A stretch of 64,000 bases of DNA from Xanthomonas theicola (GCF_014236795.1 NZ_CP049017.1:3884001-3948000); one strand, 5' to 3'; positions 44,255 through 54,547 are shown, counted from the first letter of the stretch. Numbers and translations: made by a program. Notes: generated from the letters alone by a model not told the origin.

Positions 44255-45000
44255 CAGGCTTCCCCTTGTTCTTCGTTTTGTTCCACGATGGCCGCGGGAA
44301 CGCCACGCGCGGCGTTCAGGGCTTCGATGTAGGCATCCCGGTCGAGCTGATAGAGCAGGCGACTGACGGGAACATTGAGGGAAAGATACTCGCCGCCGGG
44401 CAGCAGAACCCGAAGTTCCGGGTTGCCGTCATCATCCGTCACCAACTCCAGTCCTACGTTTGCGTCGATCAGTTGATTGAACGCCTCGAATCGTTCCCAT
44501 GGCTCACGCGAACTGACTGGATCGCGCTGCGCTTCCAGATAGGCTTGGTGCAGAAACATCACCAGCGCGTCTGCCGACAAGACCGCTGAGCGCCGATGAT
44601 GGACAGACAGCTTGGCGAGGAATCCGTCCCGACCGTGGCTGACTGGCCCCGATTCATTCCGAAGATCACTCAGTGCCGTCGTCAATTTGTGGTGCTGCGA
44701 CACCAGCTTGAGGAACTTGTTGTTCTGGTTCTCGCCAAGCTTGAGCACGCGCACTGCCGCGCTGACCCATACGCTAAAACTCGGGGCCGCATCTGTCGGC
44801 TTGACGGGCTGAGCGGGCGAATCCAGTTCATCGACAATGATGCGGCAGAACACTTCGACGATGGATTTCGCGCAGTCGATGCACGCATCGTTGTCCTGCT
44901 CCAGGGTGCGCTCCAGCGCCTCAAAGGTCTGCTGCAACATCGGCGCGTCGCGCCAATGCCCGCAGGCTTCGCGGATACCGGGGCACCAATCCAGACTCAT
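44254..45000 (-). CDS. Abi-C domain protein inside the hsd operon
   Basis: This 248-residue soluble protein resembles abortive-infection C-terminal (Abi_C) proteins. The middle has [20 protein letters not shown], and the domain core [20 protein letters not shown] then [20 protein letters not shown], with the typical LRN..G..SHG motif. A C-terminal part ([20 protein letters not shown]) is unlike the family. It overlaps hsdS by 4 nt and hsdR by 1 nt, so it is translated as part of the restriction operon. A phage-defence role is inference. Confidence 0.72.
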
Positions 45001-46248
45001 TGGTTCACCCTCAATTGGCCGGACAGAAGGCGTGGCAGCAGTGCGTCACGCAGATTGGCGAGAGTAGCGGCTTGCTGGTTGTTTTGCTCGATGCGTTCGA
45101 GCATCGGCTTCGTGACGATGGAAAACTCGGCGATGACTTCATCGGGCGCGATGGCACACGGCGTTTCGGCGACGACATTGGAGCGCACGGCGGGATACGC
45201 CGCGCCATCGGCGAGGTTGGCGAGGCGCTGAATCGCTTCGTCGCGCGTGGCGGACAAGTAGATGAAGCTGGCGTGGTGAGGCTGCTTAGGCGACAGTACG
45301 GCAAAACCAGTGCTGCCAGTGAGGTTCGGGGTTGGTGCATGGATGTAGGCGAATGCACGATTGCCGGGACGCACCGTTCCGACGATGGTGTCGCCTTCGC
45401 GCAGTTGCATCCGTGCGCGGCTGGGTGCTGCGTCGAACGCAAACTCATTCACCGCTTCAATGCGGTTGGCCGAAACGCTGCTGAGGTCTATGTAGCGCAC
45501 GGTCGGTGGATGTTTCTTGTCCGTCCACTTCGCGGCGTTGAGTTCGCACAAGTCGCCCAATATCCCCACTCGCCACCCATTCGGAATCGAGCCCAACTCC
45601 GATTCCTGCATGTCCTCAGGTGGCACGCCGTCGAAATCCACGAACCACGACTTGAACAGCGCAGCAGCAATGGCTTCCAGCGTGGCGTTGGTCTGACGCA
45701 GGTTGTTGATGCGGACGGCAAGAAGTGTTGCCATTTCGCCAATGGCGCGTTGCTCGTGAATAGGCGGCAACGGCAGCGCCATTTGTTTGAGGTGCATTGG
45801 GCCAAAATGCCGGATGACGCTGCCAGATGCCATTGCCTCGACTTGCTGCATAAAGGCAGAAGAGCCAAGAAACGCCCGCAGAAAACCCGAATCAATATCT
45901 CTGTTCTTTGGCCGAAAGCGAATCAAGCCTGTGTATGGAACCGCGCCCTCGGCTTCTTCGGTGACTACGCTTATGCGACCAAAGGATGCACTGGTGCTGA
46001 TAACCAAGTCGCCGCGTTCAAGACGAAAGTGATTCCACTTGTTCGCAACTTTTTCTGGCGCTAGGAAGTTGCAGCCTTCAAGCGTGACGAAGTCACCTTC
46101 GACGCCTTTCAGACGAATCAGCGGTACGCCCCTATCGTGAAAGTCCTTTGCAAGAATACCAGGCCCTTCCTGAAAGAATGCGACATCAGTCAGCGGAACA
46201 ACTTTCCAATCTTCGGGGCAGATCGCCTCAAGTTCGGCTTGATACGCG

Positions 46249-46259
<11 letters not shown>
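44997..46259 (-). CDS. hsdS: Type I restriction enzyme, specificity subunit
   Basis: HsdS (420 residues) sets the DNA recognition sequence. The start is ATG 46259 ([20 protein letters not shown]), overlapping hsdM by 11 nt. Two target-recognition domains alternate with conserved helices: the first ends near [20 protein letters not shown] and the central repeat is [20 protein letters not shown] with [11 protein letters not shown]. The second starts at [14 protein letters not shown] and the distal repeat is [20 protein letters not shown]. The recognition sequence cannot be predicted from this. Confidence 0.92.
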
Positions 46260-47841
<1,582 letters not shown>

Positions 47842-47901
47842 TGTTTCCTGTCCTATGTGCGTGCCGGACCGTTCAGTACGACCAGAAATTTTTTGCCATC
47901 G

Positions 47902-48198
47902 CTATTCATGAGCAAGCACCGCTAACAGGCCGGCGATGGCGGAGCGTACCTGCTCCTTATCTGGGCTGGCCAACATCGTGCGCACCTTCTGGGCCAAGTC
48001 GTCAGCCGATGGCGCCGATACCCCATTGCCAATATGCGCCTCCCGCATACAGGCATTGATCACCTTGGCGGGTGGGTCGTACTCCCCCCGCTCATACCGG
48101 CTCAACTGGGACTGCGAAACGCCCAGAACAGTGGCGAACTCCGCCTGGGTTCGCCCATTGCGGGCGGCCCGAATGAGATCAGCGACGCTGTTGACCAT
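47902..48198 (-). CDS. XRE-family helix-turn-helix regulator
   Basis: This 98-residue protein has a single HTH_3 domain (LIRAARNGRTQAEFATVLGV, SQSQLSRYERGEYDPPAKVI) and a helical C-terminus (DKEQVRSAIAGLLAVLAHE). It lies 60 nt upstream of hsdM on the same strand and has two palindromic operators in its own promoter region (48221 and 48251). That is the pattern of a controller gene timing a restriction system, although it is longer than classical C proteins. Confidence 0.85.
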   Translation of the reverse strand: MVNSVADLIRAARNGRTQAEFATVLGVSQSQLSRYERGEYDPPAKVINACMREAHIGNGVSAPSADDLAQKVRTMLASPDKEQVRSAIAGLLAVLAHE

Positions 48199-48220
48199 AG
48201 GGTATCTTGGTGGCGTAAAT

Positions 48221-48235
48221 ATGCTTAATAAGCAT
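48221..48235. promoter_or_regulatory. Operator 1 of the hsd regulator
   Basis: ATGCTTAATAAGCAT is an inverted repeat (half sites ATGCT/AGCAT, 5-nt spacer), 23 nt upstream of the regulator start. Confidence 0.65.
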
Positions 48236-48250
48236 TGTACATCAATATTA

Positions 48251-48265
48251 ATGCTTAAAGAGCAT
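48251..48265. promoter_or_regulatory. Operator 2 of the hsd regulator
   Basis: ATGCTTAAAGAGCAT has the same half sites and spacing as operator 1, exactly 30 bp away (about three helical turns), so two dimers would bind on one DNA face. Confidence 0.65.
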
Positions 48266-48335
48266 TTTTCTCATCGAAGACATCCGAGCCAATAGCTCGC
48301 GCTCCAGCCGCAAGGCTGGCGTCAAGAGAATCAAT

Positions 48336-49199
48336 TCATCGACCCAAGTACACCGTCGTGATTTGCAGTCGCTCATGTCCCAATTCACGGCTGATCGTCT
48401 GTCGCGCAACGTGGTCCTGGTCCTGTTGTGCAGGTGTCAGTTGCTGTGTCGAAAGACCGCCTGCCGCCGGAGCCTTCCAGCCTGTCATCACCAGATAGCG
48501 CGCTTGGGCATAGCCATGCCGCAGACCGTGCATGTTGCTCAGGCCCGCTGCCTTGCATTGCCCGTCGTAGACATGCCGTTGCTGGATGTAGGTCTTGTTC
48601 GCGGGGATCAGCGAGCCCATACCTGCCAGACGGTGTGCTTCGTCCAGCACCGCACGCTGTTCCGGCGTCGTGATCGGCGCCGTCCGGTCGCGCCCGCCCT
48701 TGGCCCATGATCCCTTGATGGCGATGTGGTCGCCACGGTCGGCATAGCGGGACTGGAATTTGATGGACTCTTCCCGCCGCAGGCCAAAGGCCGCTTGCAG
48801 GCGCAGGCTCATGCGGACGTATGGATCGGTGATTCTGTCCAGCCCATCGCCCAGTTCCTTGGCCTTGCTTTCGTTGGTCACATATCGGCGGTCAGGGATG
48901 CCCAACTTGGTGTTGTCCGTTGGCAGGATGCCTGCCTTGCCGACCTTCTCTGCCCACCAGCGCAGGTAGGCCATGCGGTTCTTGAGCGTGCCAGCCGACA
49001 GGCCTTCGGCCTGCCAGCGCTGCAACAGGGTTTCGACATGCTTGCCCTTGAGCGAGGTGGCCCGCATCTGGCGGAAGCCCGCTTCGCGCAGTTGGCGAGC
49101 GGCCAGGCTCAGCGACCGTTGCCGGTCAGCCTGGGTGGCATGGCTGCCGTCGCGGTTGCGCTGACAAAGTTGGCGCAGGGTGTAGGTCAGGTCATCCAT
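48336..49199 (-). CDS. Integrase_1-type tyrosine recombinase
   Basis: The 287-residue protein starts MDDLTYTLRQLCQRNRDGSH. An N-terminal core-binding domain (GFRQMRATSLKGKHVETLLQ, AGTLKNRMAYLRWWAEKVGK) precedes a catalytic domain with Arg in AFGLRREESIKFQ, HxxR in MHGLRHGYAQARY, and His then Tyr in ELGHERLQITTVYLGR. It fits the putative integrase pair often carried inside proteobacterial ICEs, distinct from the att-site integrase at 38656. What it recombines is unknown. Confidence 0.75.
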   Translation of the reverse strand: MDDLTYTLRQLCQRNRDGSHATQADRQRSLSLAARQLREAGFRQMRATSLKGKHVETLLQRWQAEGLSAGTLKNRMAYLRWWAEKVGKAGILPTDNTKLGIPDRRYVTNESKAKELGDGLDRITDPYVRMSLRLQAAFGLRREESIKFQSRYADRGDHIAIKGSWAKGGRDRTAPITTPEQRAVLDEAHRLAGMGSLIPANKTYIQQRHVYDGQCKAAGLSNMHGLRHGYAQARYLVMTGWKAPAAGGLSTQQLTPAQQDQDHVARQTISRELGHERLQITTVYLGR

Positions 49200-49841
49200 C
49201 GTAGTGTTGTTTCGTCGGTTGTCGGGGCTGAGAAGCAAGCTGGTCAGTGTTTTTGCCAACTCGCCAAGGCGAGATCCCCGAAGGGCAAGGGCCAGATGCT
49301 CAGTTCACCTGTGGCCTCGAATGAGGCGTCCGCCTTGCTTCCTGTGGGAAGACTGGGCAGAGGAATGGCAAGGGACGACAACGCAATGTGCTGGGATGGG
49401 TACCTCCTGTTGTTCAGTGATGGAAGATGTGTCGGCAGGCCGAGCGAGAACGGCGACCAGCGACGAATGCTAGAACGGCGGACGTGTGTTGCGTCGATGG
49501 CGGGACGAACCACGCCGGGGATGAGGAAGGCTCTGCCCATGGGTAGGACGACACACCGAGCGAGCCGAGGTGTGTCTGGGATGGTTCCGTCCGGCGAGCC
49601 GGGTCGGCGCTTGAACGAACCTGCGCCAGAGGGTTCCGGTGTTCATACCCACCGGCAGGTCATTGCTGGGCCAGTGTGCCGGGGCATCGTCATGTGCGCA
49701 GCCATCAATATGGTGCTGCGCCAACCCGCATTTCTGCTGCAGTTCGCCGGGCCGTCACTGCGGCGGGCAGTGACGGCCCCAAAGCGGAAGTCGCCAGCTG
49801 CAGCAGACCTTCAACCGAATCGGTTGGCGCAGCCAGCGATT
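49200..49841. other. 640-bp island segment without a recognisable gene
   Basis: Open frames exist on both strands, but none has family-like sequence or a convincing start with ribosome site. No tRNA-like fold, IS end or clear repeat was seen. It lies between the recombinase and higA. Confidence 0.4.
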
Positions 49842-50126
49842 TCACTTGGCGCGCAGGCGCTTGATCAGCGGATGGGGCCGCTGTCTGGCCTGCCACAGGT
49901 CGTAGGCGATCTGCTCCCTCAAGTATTGGCTCGCACTGCCCAGCCCCGCCAGTTCCAGCCGATGGGCCAAGTCGGCGCTGATGGCCGCGCGGCCGTTCAA
50001 TACAGTGGAGAGCTGGCCCCGTGAATAGCCAAGATGTTCGGCCAGGGCGGTGATGTTCAGGCCGATGGCAGGCAACACGTCCTCGCGCAGGGACTCGCCA
50101 GGATGCGGTGGATCGTACATGGGCAT
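49842..50126 (-). CDS. higA: HigA-family antitoxin, no toxin partner found
   Basis: The 94-residue protein (MPMYDPPHPGESLREDVLPA; a start two codons later is also possible) has an XRE fold typical of HigA: GLNITALAEHLGYSRGQLST then VLNGRAAISADLAHRLELAG. HigA binds the RelE-like toxin HigB, normally encoded just upstream in the same operon. Here the upstream 70 nt contain only a palindrome (50186-50202) and then the end of the replication gene, so the antitoxin is an orphan. Confidence 0.85.
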   Translation of the reverse strand: MPMYDPPHPGESLREDVLPAIGLNITALAEHLGYSRGQLSTVLNGRAAISADLAHRLELAGLGSASQYLREQIAYDLWQARQRPHPLIKRLRAK

Positions 50127-50185
50127 GGCGTGAACTCTCCCGTGACAGGAACCGGCCAAAACGCCGGTTTCACCATGTTCTCAGT

Positions 50186-50202
50186 GTAAGGTCATGCCTT
50201 AC
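50186..50202. promoter_or_regulatory. Palindrome upstream of higA, candidate operator
   Basis: GTAAGGTCATGCCTTAC has perfect 6-bp arms around TCATG and lies 60 nt before the higA start, overlapping the end of the replication gene. A HigA autorepression site is likely. Confidence 0.5.
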
Positions 50203-51386
50203 GTTGTGCCAAGTGATCCGAGCTTTCCAGTGACGCACAAACCCTTGGTCCGTGTAGGCTGCATTCCGTTGCAAGCCAGGTCCTCGATGATCTGCCCGAC
50301 CGATTTGGGTGGCGTCTGCAGGATGCGCCGAATCTGTTCCATGTGTCGCTGCACTACCTCGCGAGACGCGGGTTTGGCTGGTTGGACGACGGGCGGTGAA
50401 GGAGCAGTAGGCGCCGAGGCGGGCAATCCGCTGGCGACCGCCTGTGCAGGGGCCTGGTGTGGGGCAGGCTTGCGCGCCGCCCACAACTTGAACGCACCGT
50501 TTACCGCCTTCTTGATCAGCCCATAAAGGTAGGCGATGGCGTTATGCACACAACCCGTTTCGCAACGCACGTCCCACTCAGCCAGCACGGCCTGGCGTTG
50601 CTCCAGAGGCAGGCCCTTGAGGCGGGCCAAGAGGATCTGTTGCTGATCTTGCGGCAGTTGCCGAAAGCGAGTTGGCAAATCCGACCTGCATGCCTGCACT
50701 TCGGACTGTGGCAGGTACGTATGTACTTCTTTTAATACTTCTTTTTCTACAGTACGTACTGCTGCAGTGGATGCCGATGCGGACTTCGGAATGTCCTCTC
50801 CGGCTTCGACGTGCCCGTTCTGGATGGTCTGGCGACCGTCGCGTGGAATTGGCCTACCCGGGCTACCAGGATCGTGGTCATCATCATTGCGCCGCAGCCG
50901 CTCGAACCGCTCACGCACCGCCGCAGGTAACATCTGCAGCTTGTCGGGAGAACGCATGGCCTCGTTGAGGATGGACCTCGCCAACTTGCGGATCGTCGCA
51001 CTAGCATGGCCGAGCGCCCGTTCGAGCAACGGCAGGTAATCGTCGTCTTCCAGGCAGGCTTCAACGAAGGCCAGCGGTTGATTCCGCACGGCATAACGGC
51101 TGGCCATGGAGAAGCCGGTCATGGGGTTGCGGCGGTACTCGACCAGTGCAATCCACGTGGACAGCCGCAGGCACAGCACGGCCCTGGACACGGTTTCGAG
51201 GGCGGCGCGCTTGCTACCCGGCGCACTGGGCAGGTATCCGCGTAGTGCGTCGTAGCTGATGACCACGGTGCGGTCGCTGCCGGCCAGAGAACGGAAGGTC
51301 AGCCAGGCGTTGCGCTCCAGCGGCGTCAGCCGCTCATCGAGCAACAGGGCTTTCGGGGTGATGATGTCGGACGGTTCGTGAGACAT
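50199..51386 (-). CDS. ICE/pathogenicity-island replication protein (STY4528-like)
   Basis: This 395-residue protein starts MSHEPSDIITPKALLLDERL; the N-terminus with LTPLERNAWLTFRSLAGSDR and VVISYDALRGYLPSAPGSKR resembles the winged-helix replication proteins of integrative conjugative elements (STY4528 group). An acidic middle and a proline/alanine-rich linker precede a C-terminal helical part (REVVQRHMEQIRRILQTPPK). No conjugation or relaxase genes accompany it. The family call is from memory of the N-terminus. Confidence 0.62.
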   Translation of the reverse strand: MSHEPSDIITPKALLLDERLTPLERNAWLTFRSLAGSDRTVVISYDALRGYLPSAPGSKRAALETVSRAVLCLRLSTWIALVEYRRNPMTGFSMASRYAVRNQPLAFVEACLEDDDYLPLLERALGHASATIRKLARSILNEAMRSPDKLQMLPAAVRERFERLRRNDDDHDPGSPGRPIPRDGRQTIQNGHVEAGEDIPKSASASTAAVRTVEKEVLKEVHTYLPQSEVQACRSDLPTRFRQLPQDQQQILLARLKGLPLEQRQAVLAEWDVRCETGCVHNAIAYLYGLIKKAVNGAFKLWAARKPAPHQAPAQAVASGLPASAPTAPSPPVVQPAKPASREVVQRHMEQIRRILQTPPKSVGQIIEDLACNGMQPTRTKGLCVTGKLGSLGTT

Positions 51387-51782
51387 GGCGATGCTCCATC
51401 GGGATCGGCCGGATGGCCGAAGGAGCCGTCATGTCACCTTGGTATCACCGCTGCCGCAGCCAACAATCCGAATCGCGCTAGGCTCGCTTTTTCAGGCTGA
51501 AATAGGGCACATCATCCTCGGGATGCTGAAGCAGGAAGTGCAAGAAGGATCCTGTCGCAGTCGCTGCAGCCGTCACTGGAAGCCGATGGCCATGTTCGTC
51601 GCTCTTGGTCGAGGTATCGTTCCGCTCATCTCACGGGTGCCGGTCATGCCCACAACGTCCAAGCCGAACCATGCACGTCCACCGAAGGACACAGTGATGC
51701 TTTGGATCCAAGAATAGATCCAAGCGCGTCGATGGGCTTCAAAAATTCAATTGAAAATCAATGGCCTGTAGAGGAGTCGCCA

Positions 51783-51802
51783 CTTCTGCATCGGGAAGTG
51801 AG
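51783..51802 (+). other. attR of the mnmE island
   Basis: CTTCTGCATCGGGAAGTGAG repeats attL exactly. The following 100 nt match the attL-to-integrase leader at about 83% by eye, up to the IS30 end at 51904. Between the replication gene and this site (51387-51782) I see no gene. Confidence 0.85.
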
Positions 51803-51950
51803 GTGGGGTCCAGGGACGTCTACTGAAATTTGCTTAAGTGTCTGTAATCCGCGTAAATAAAGGGATTTCTATCTACCGAGTGATTCGGTGGTACAGTCAA
51901 AGCGGCAGATTCAATCGGTCGTTGCAACACTTTTAATCAAGGAGGTGTGT

Positions 51951-52074
51951 ATGGGACGACCAGCGGGATGGATGTCCAAGTTGACAGGGCGAGGAGCGAT
52001 GCGATTACCAGGTGCGCCGTCGCATCGCCGGGAAACCGAGCGGCGATTCTGGGAGCAAATCGCAACAGGCATTA
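51951..52074 (+). pseudogene. IS30 transposase, N-terminal fragment
   Basis: After a strong AAGGAGGTGTGT ribosome site, MGRPAGWMSKLTGRGAMRLP and GAPSHRRETERRFWEQIATG give the first 41 residues of a long-type IS30 transposase. IS5 copy E interrupts it at a TTA. Confidence 0.8.
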
Positions 52075-52119
52075 GAACCTGTTCACGATCTTTCCCGGGT
52101 AGTGCAAACTCTGCGGATG

Positions 52120-52497
52120 CGCACAAAGACGTATCCGAGTGCCATGAGCCGGGAGCGGTTCGAGCAGATCCGCCCCATTCTGGAGCAGGCGCGCAAGCGT
52201 AGCAAGCCACGGACCGTGGATCTGTAGGACGTGTGGTGCGCGGTGCTGTACCTGCTGCGCACCGGCTGTCAGTGGCCAGCGCTGCCCAGCGACTTCCCGA
52301 AGTGGCGCACCGTGCACTGCTACTTTGCCAAGTGGAGCGAACCAGACGATGAAGGAGTGAGCCTGCTGGAGCGGGCGCTCAAAAAATCAGGGTGGCGCGG
52401 CCCGCCAGAGACAGGGGCGCAACGCTTGCAGCACGTTCTTGATCGTGGACGCACAGAGCGTGAAGAACACGGACACGGCCGGCCAGAAGGGTTATGA
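52120..52497 (+). pseudogene. IS5 OrfA with an in-frame amber codon
   Basis: MRTKTYPSAMSRERFEQIRP, ILEQARKRSKPRTVDL, then TAG (52225-52227), then DVWCAVLYLLRTGCQWPALP and DFPKWRTVHCYFAKWSEPDD in the same frame. Relatives have tyrosine at the TAG position. The frame ends GRPEGL. The A6 run at 52381-52386 is where a +1 shift (or loss of one A by slippage) would join LK to NQ and enter orfB. A GTG at 52231 just after the TAG could restart translation. Confidence 0.8.
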
Positions 52498-52915
52498 CGC
52501 GGGCAAGAAGGTCTCGGGGATCAAGCGTCGCATCGCCGTCGATACCCAAGGCCTGCCGCATGCGGTCGCGGTGACGACGGCGGAAGTGACCGACCGCAAA
52601 GGCGCGCTCCAATCCCTGGATCGTTGCAAGCCGAACCTGGGACACGTGCAAAGCCTGTTGTGCGATAGCGGCTATACCGGAGAACCATTCGCCGAAGGCG
52701 TACGAGAGATCCTGGGCAAGCAAGTCACGGTGCAGATCGCCAAACGCAGCGAACTGCACACCTTCAAGGTCATGCCTAAGCGCTGGAGCGTCGAACGCAG
52801 CTTTGCGTGGCTGGAAAAGAACCGAAGGCTATGGAAGAACTGCGAGCGTAAGCTCAACACCAGCTTGCAGTTCATCCACCTGGCATGCCTGACACTACTA
52901 CTCAAAAGATCGTGA
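52439..52915 (+). CDS. IS5-family OrfB, DDE transposase domain
   Basis: OrfB holds the catalytic core: first Asp in IVDAQSVKNTD, second in LLCDSGYTGEPFAEGV, Glu in VERSFAWLEKNRRLWKNCER. GKKVSGIKRRIAVDTQGLPH is typical of the IS427 group. No strong ribosome site precedes it, so it is probably made by frameshift from orfA. The frame is intact. Confidence 0.88.
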   Translation: MIVDAQSVKNTDTAGQKGYDAGKKVSGIKRRIAVDTQGLPHAVAVTTAEVTDRKGALQSLDRCKPNLGHVQSLLCDSGYTGEPFAEGVREILGKQVTVQIAKRSELHTFKVMPKRWSVERSFAWLEKNRRLWKNCERKLNTSLQFIHLACLTLLLKRS

Positions 52916-52929
52916 ACAGGTTCTTAGGG

Positions 52930-53600
52930 CCTGTTAACACTAAACCAACCTGAGAGTTCCCCCGGCTCTGCCGGGGAGGCAGTAGAAGTTTGACGTATCC
53001 GGGAGTCCATCCCGGAGACTCCGCAACGTGAGCGGCCAAGCACACGAGACGGAGAAACCGAGATGGATGAGTTTGAGAGCTTAAGTCACACCAGGTGGGA
53101 GTGTCTGTACCACGTTGTGTTCATACCGAAGTGTCGCCGTAAGACACTGTATGTGGGTCTGAGGAAGCATCTAGGAGAGGTGTTCCGGCGATTGGCCGAG
53201 CAGAAGGAGAGCCGGGTCGAGGAGGGCCATCTGATGCCAGATCACGTCCATATGCTGTTGAAGATTCCGCCGAAGTAGGCGGTGTCGCAGGTGGTGGGCT
53301 ATATCAAGGGCAAGAGCACCATCCACCTAGCGCGGGTGTATGTGGAGCGGAAGCGGAACTTTGTAGGGCAGAGCTTCTGGGCGCGAGGTTACTTCGTTAC
53401 GAGGGTAGGTCGGGATGAAGGGTTGATCGGGGCATACATCCAGAACCAAGAGGCGGAAGATCGGCGCTTGGACCAATTGCAGTTGCTGAGGTAGTCGGCC
53501 ACCTTCAGGTGGCCCTAACAAGGGAGGCGCGTAGCGCTCCCGCAGCCGCTTTGAGCGGCTCACATCTCTAAAGCCCCCGGCTTTGCCGGGGGATATTTAC
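52930..53600 (+). mobile_element. IS200/IS605-family element
   Basis: Subterminal hairpins CCCCCGGCTCTGCCGGGG (left) and CCCCCGGCTTTGCCGGGGG (right, about 53574) bracket a single-strand-transposase gene, as usual for IS200/IS605. Boundaries are approximate because these elements lack inverted-repeat ends and target duplications. Confidence 0.75.
53063..53494 (+). pseudogene. tnpA: IS200/IS605 TnpA transposase with an amber codon
   Basis: TnpA is a Y1 HUH nuclease. The first part (MDEFESLSHTRWECLYHVVF, IPKCRRKTLYVGLRKHLGEV) has the HUH motif HVH in MPDHVHMLLKIPPK. A TAG at 53276-53278 follows, then the frame continues AVSQVVGYIKGKSTIHLARV to RLDQLQLLR, with the likely catalytic Tyr in IGAYIQNQEAED. 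Relatives, as I recall them, read PPKYAVSQVV, so a tyrosine codon became TAG. Confidence 0.82.
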
Positions 53601-53604
53601 TCCA

Positions 53605-54540
53605 CGGTTGCACGATTACGTCCAAGACCGTCTGGAGGGCAAGGTTCGCGGTGCTGACGGCCGTGACGTTTCTGGGCCTCGGCAAGCGCCGTTCATAGGC
53701 AGAAACAAGCCGCATCGCGGTGACCGTAAATGGGTCAATGGTTGGTCGCCTGAGCAGATTTCCAACCGGCTGCAAATCGACTTTCCGGATGACAAGTCCA
53801 TGCGAATCTCTCACGAAGCCATTTACCAAGCACTTTATATCCAGGGTCGAGGAGCTCTCAAGCGAGAGCTAGTTAGCTGTCTACGCACTGGTCGGGCGTT
53901 GCGCGTGCCAAGGGCTAGAGCACAAGCCAAAGCTTGGGCGCACGTTAGCGAGGATGTGATGATCACTAACCGTTCTGCAGAAGCCCAAGATCGTGCCGTA
54001 CCAGGGCATTGGGAAGGGGATCTGATCATCGGCCTGAACCGGTCTGCGATCGGGACGCTGGTCGAGCGATCAAGCCGATTCACCATGCTTGTCCACCTAC
54101 CGCGCGAGGAAGGCTACGGATTGATGCCAAGGACGAAAAATGGTCCTGCGCTGGCTGGCTACGGAGCTGTTACGATGGCTAATGCGCTCAGAAATACCGT
54201 GACTGACATGCCTGCTCTTTTGTGGCAATCATTGACTTGGGATCGTGACAAAGAACTGTCTGATCACGCCCGCTTCACGGTCGAATCCGGGGTAAAGGTG
54301 TTTTTTGCTGACCCGTACAGTCCATGGCAGCGTGGCACAAACGGAAACACGAACGGCCTTCTGCGACAATACTTCCCAAAGGGTACAGACTTGTCTCGGT
54401 GGAGCGCTCGAGAGATTCAGGCCGTTGCCAATACACTCAACTCCAGGCCTCGAAAAACGCTTGGTTGGAAGACACCGGCCGGAGCACTGGACGCGTATCT
54501 GAAATCTGTTCAACAATCTGGTGTTGCGACGACCGGTTGA
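53605..54540 (+). pseudogene. IS30 transposase, C-terminal fragment
   Basis: The reading frame carries DYVQDRLEGKVRGADGRDVS, WVNGWSPEQISNRLQIDFPD, the first Asp in GHWEGDLIIGLNRSAIGTLV, the second in LTWDRDKELSDHARFT and Glu in [20 protein letters not shown]; note Gly-Asn-Thr-Asn where IS30 normally has Glu-Asn-Thr-Asn, so the catalytic Glu may be lost. It ends [20 protein letters not shown]. The segment joining it to the N-terminal piece at 51951 is absent. Confidence 0.8.
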
Positions 54541-54547
54541 ATCTGCC

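Larger units (their letters stand above)
52075..52923 (+). mobile_element. IS5-family (IS427-type) element, full-length copy E
   Basis: The 849-bp element runs from GAACCTGTTCACGATC to GATCGTGAACAGGTTC and is flanked by TTA on both sides (52072-52074, 52924-52926). It is the best-preserved of five copies or half copies in the window (3851, 17968, 20194, 35878, 52075). Two overlapping genes encode the transposase. Confidence 0.93.
51904..54547 (+). mobile_element. IS30-family element split by nested insertions
   Basis: Inverted repeats GGCAGATTCAATCGGTCGTT (51904) and, on the minus strand from 54547, GGCAGATTCAACCGGTCGTC mark the ends (27 bp, 2 mismatches). The transposase is present as an N-terminal 41-codon piece and a C-terminal piece. 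Between them lie an IS5 copy and an IS200/IS605 element, and the middle of the transposase is missing. Confidence 0.8.

Noticed and set aside
51385..51717. Plus-strand frame of 110 codons after the replication gene as an AlpA-type regulator.
   Set aside because: The sequence has no helix-turn-helix pattern and looks non-coding.
52225..53278. UAG reassigned as tyrosine in this organism.
   Set aside because: Several host genes here (recF, pcaD, pcaF) end in TAG, so general recoding is unlikely; kept only as a low-level suppressor possibility.
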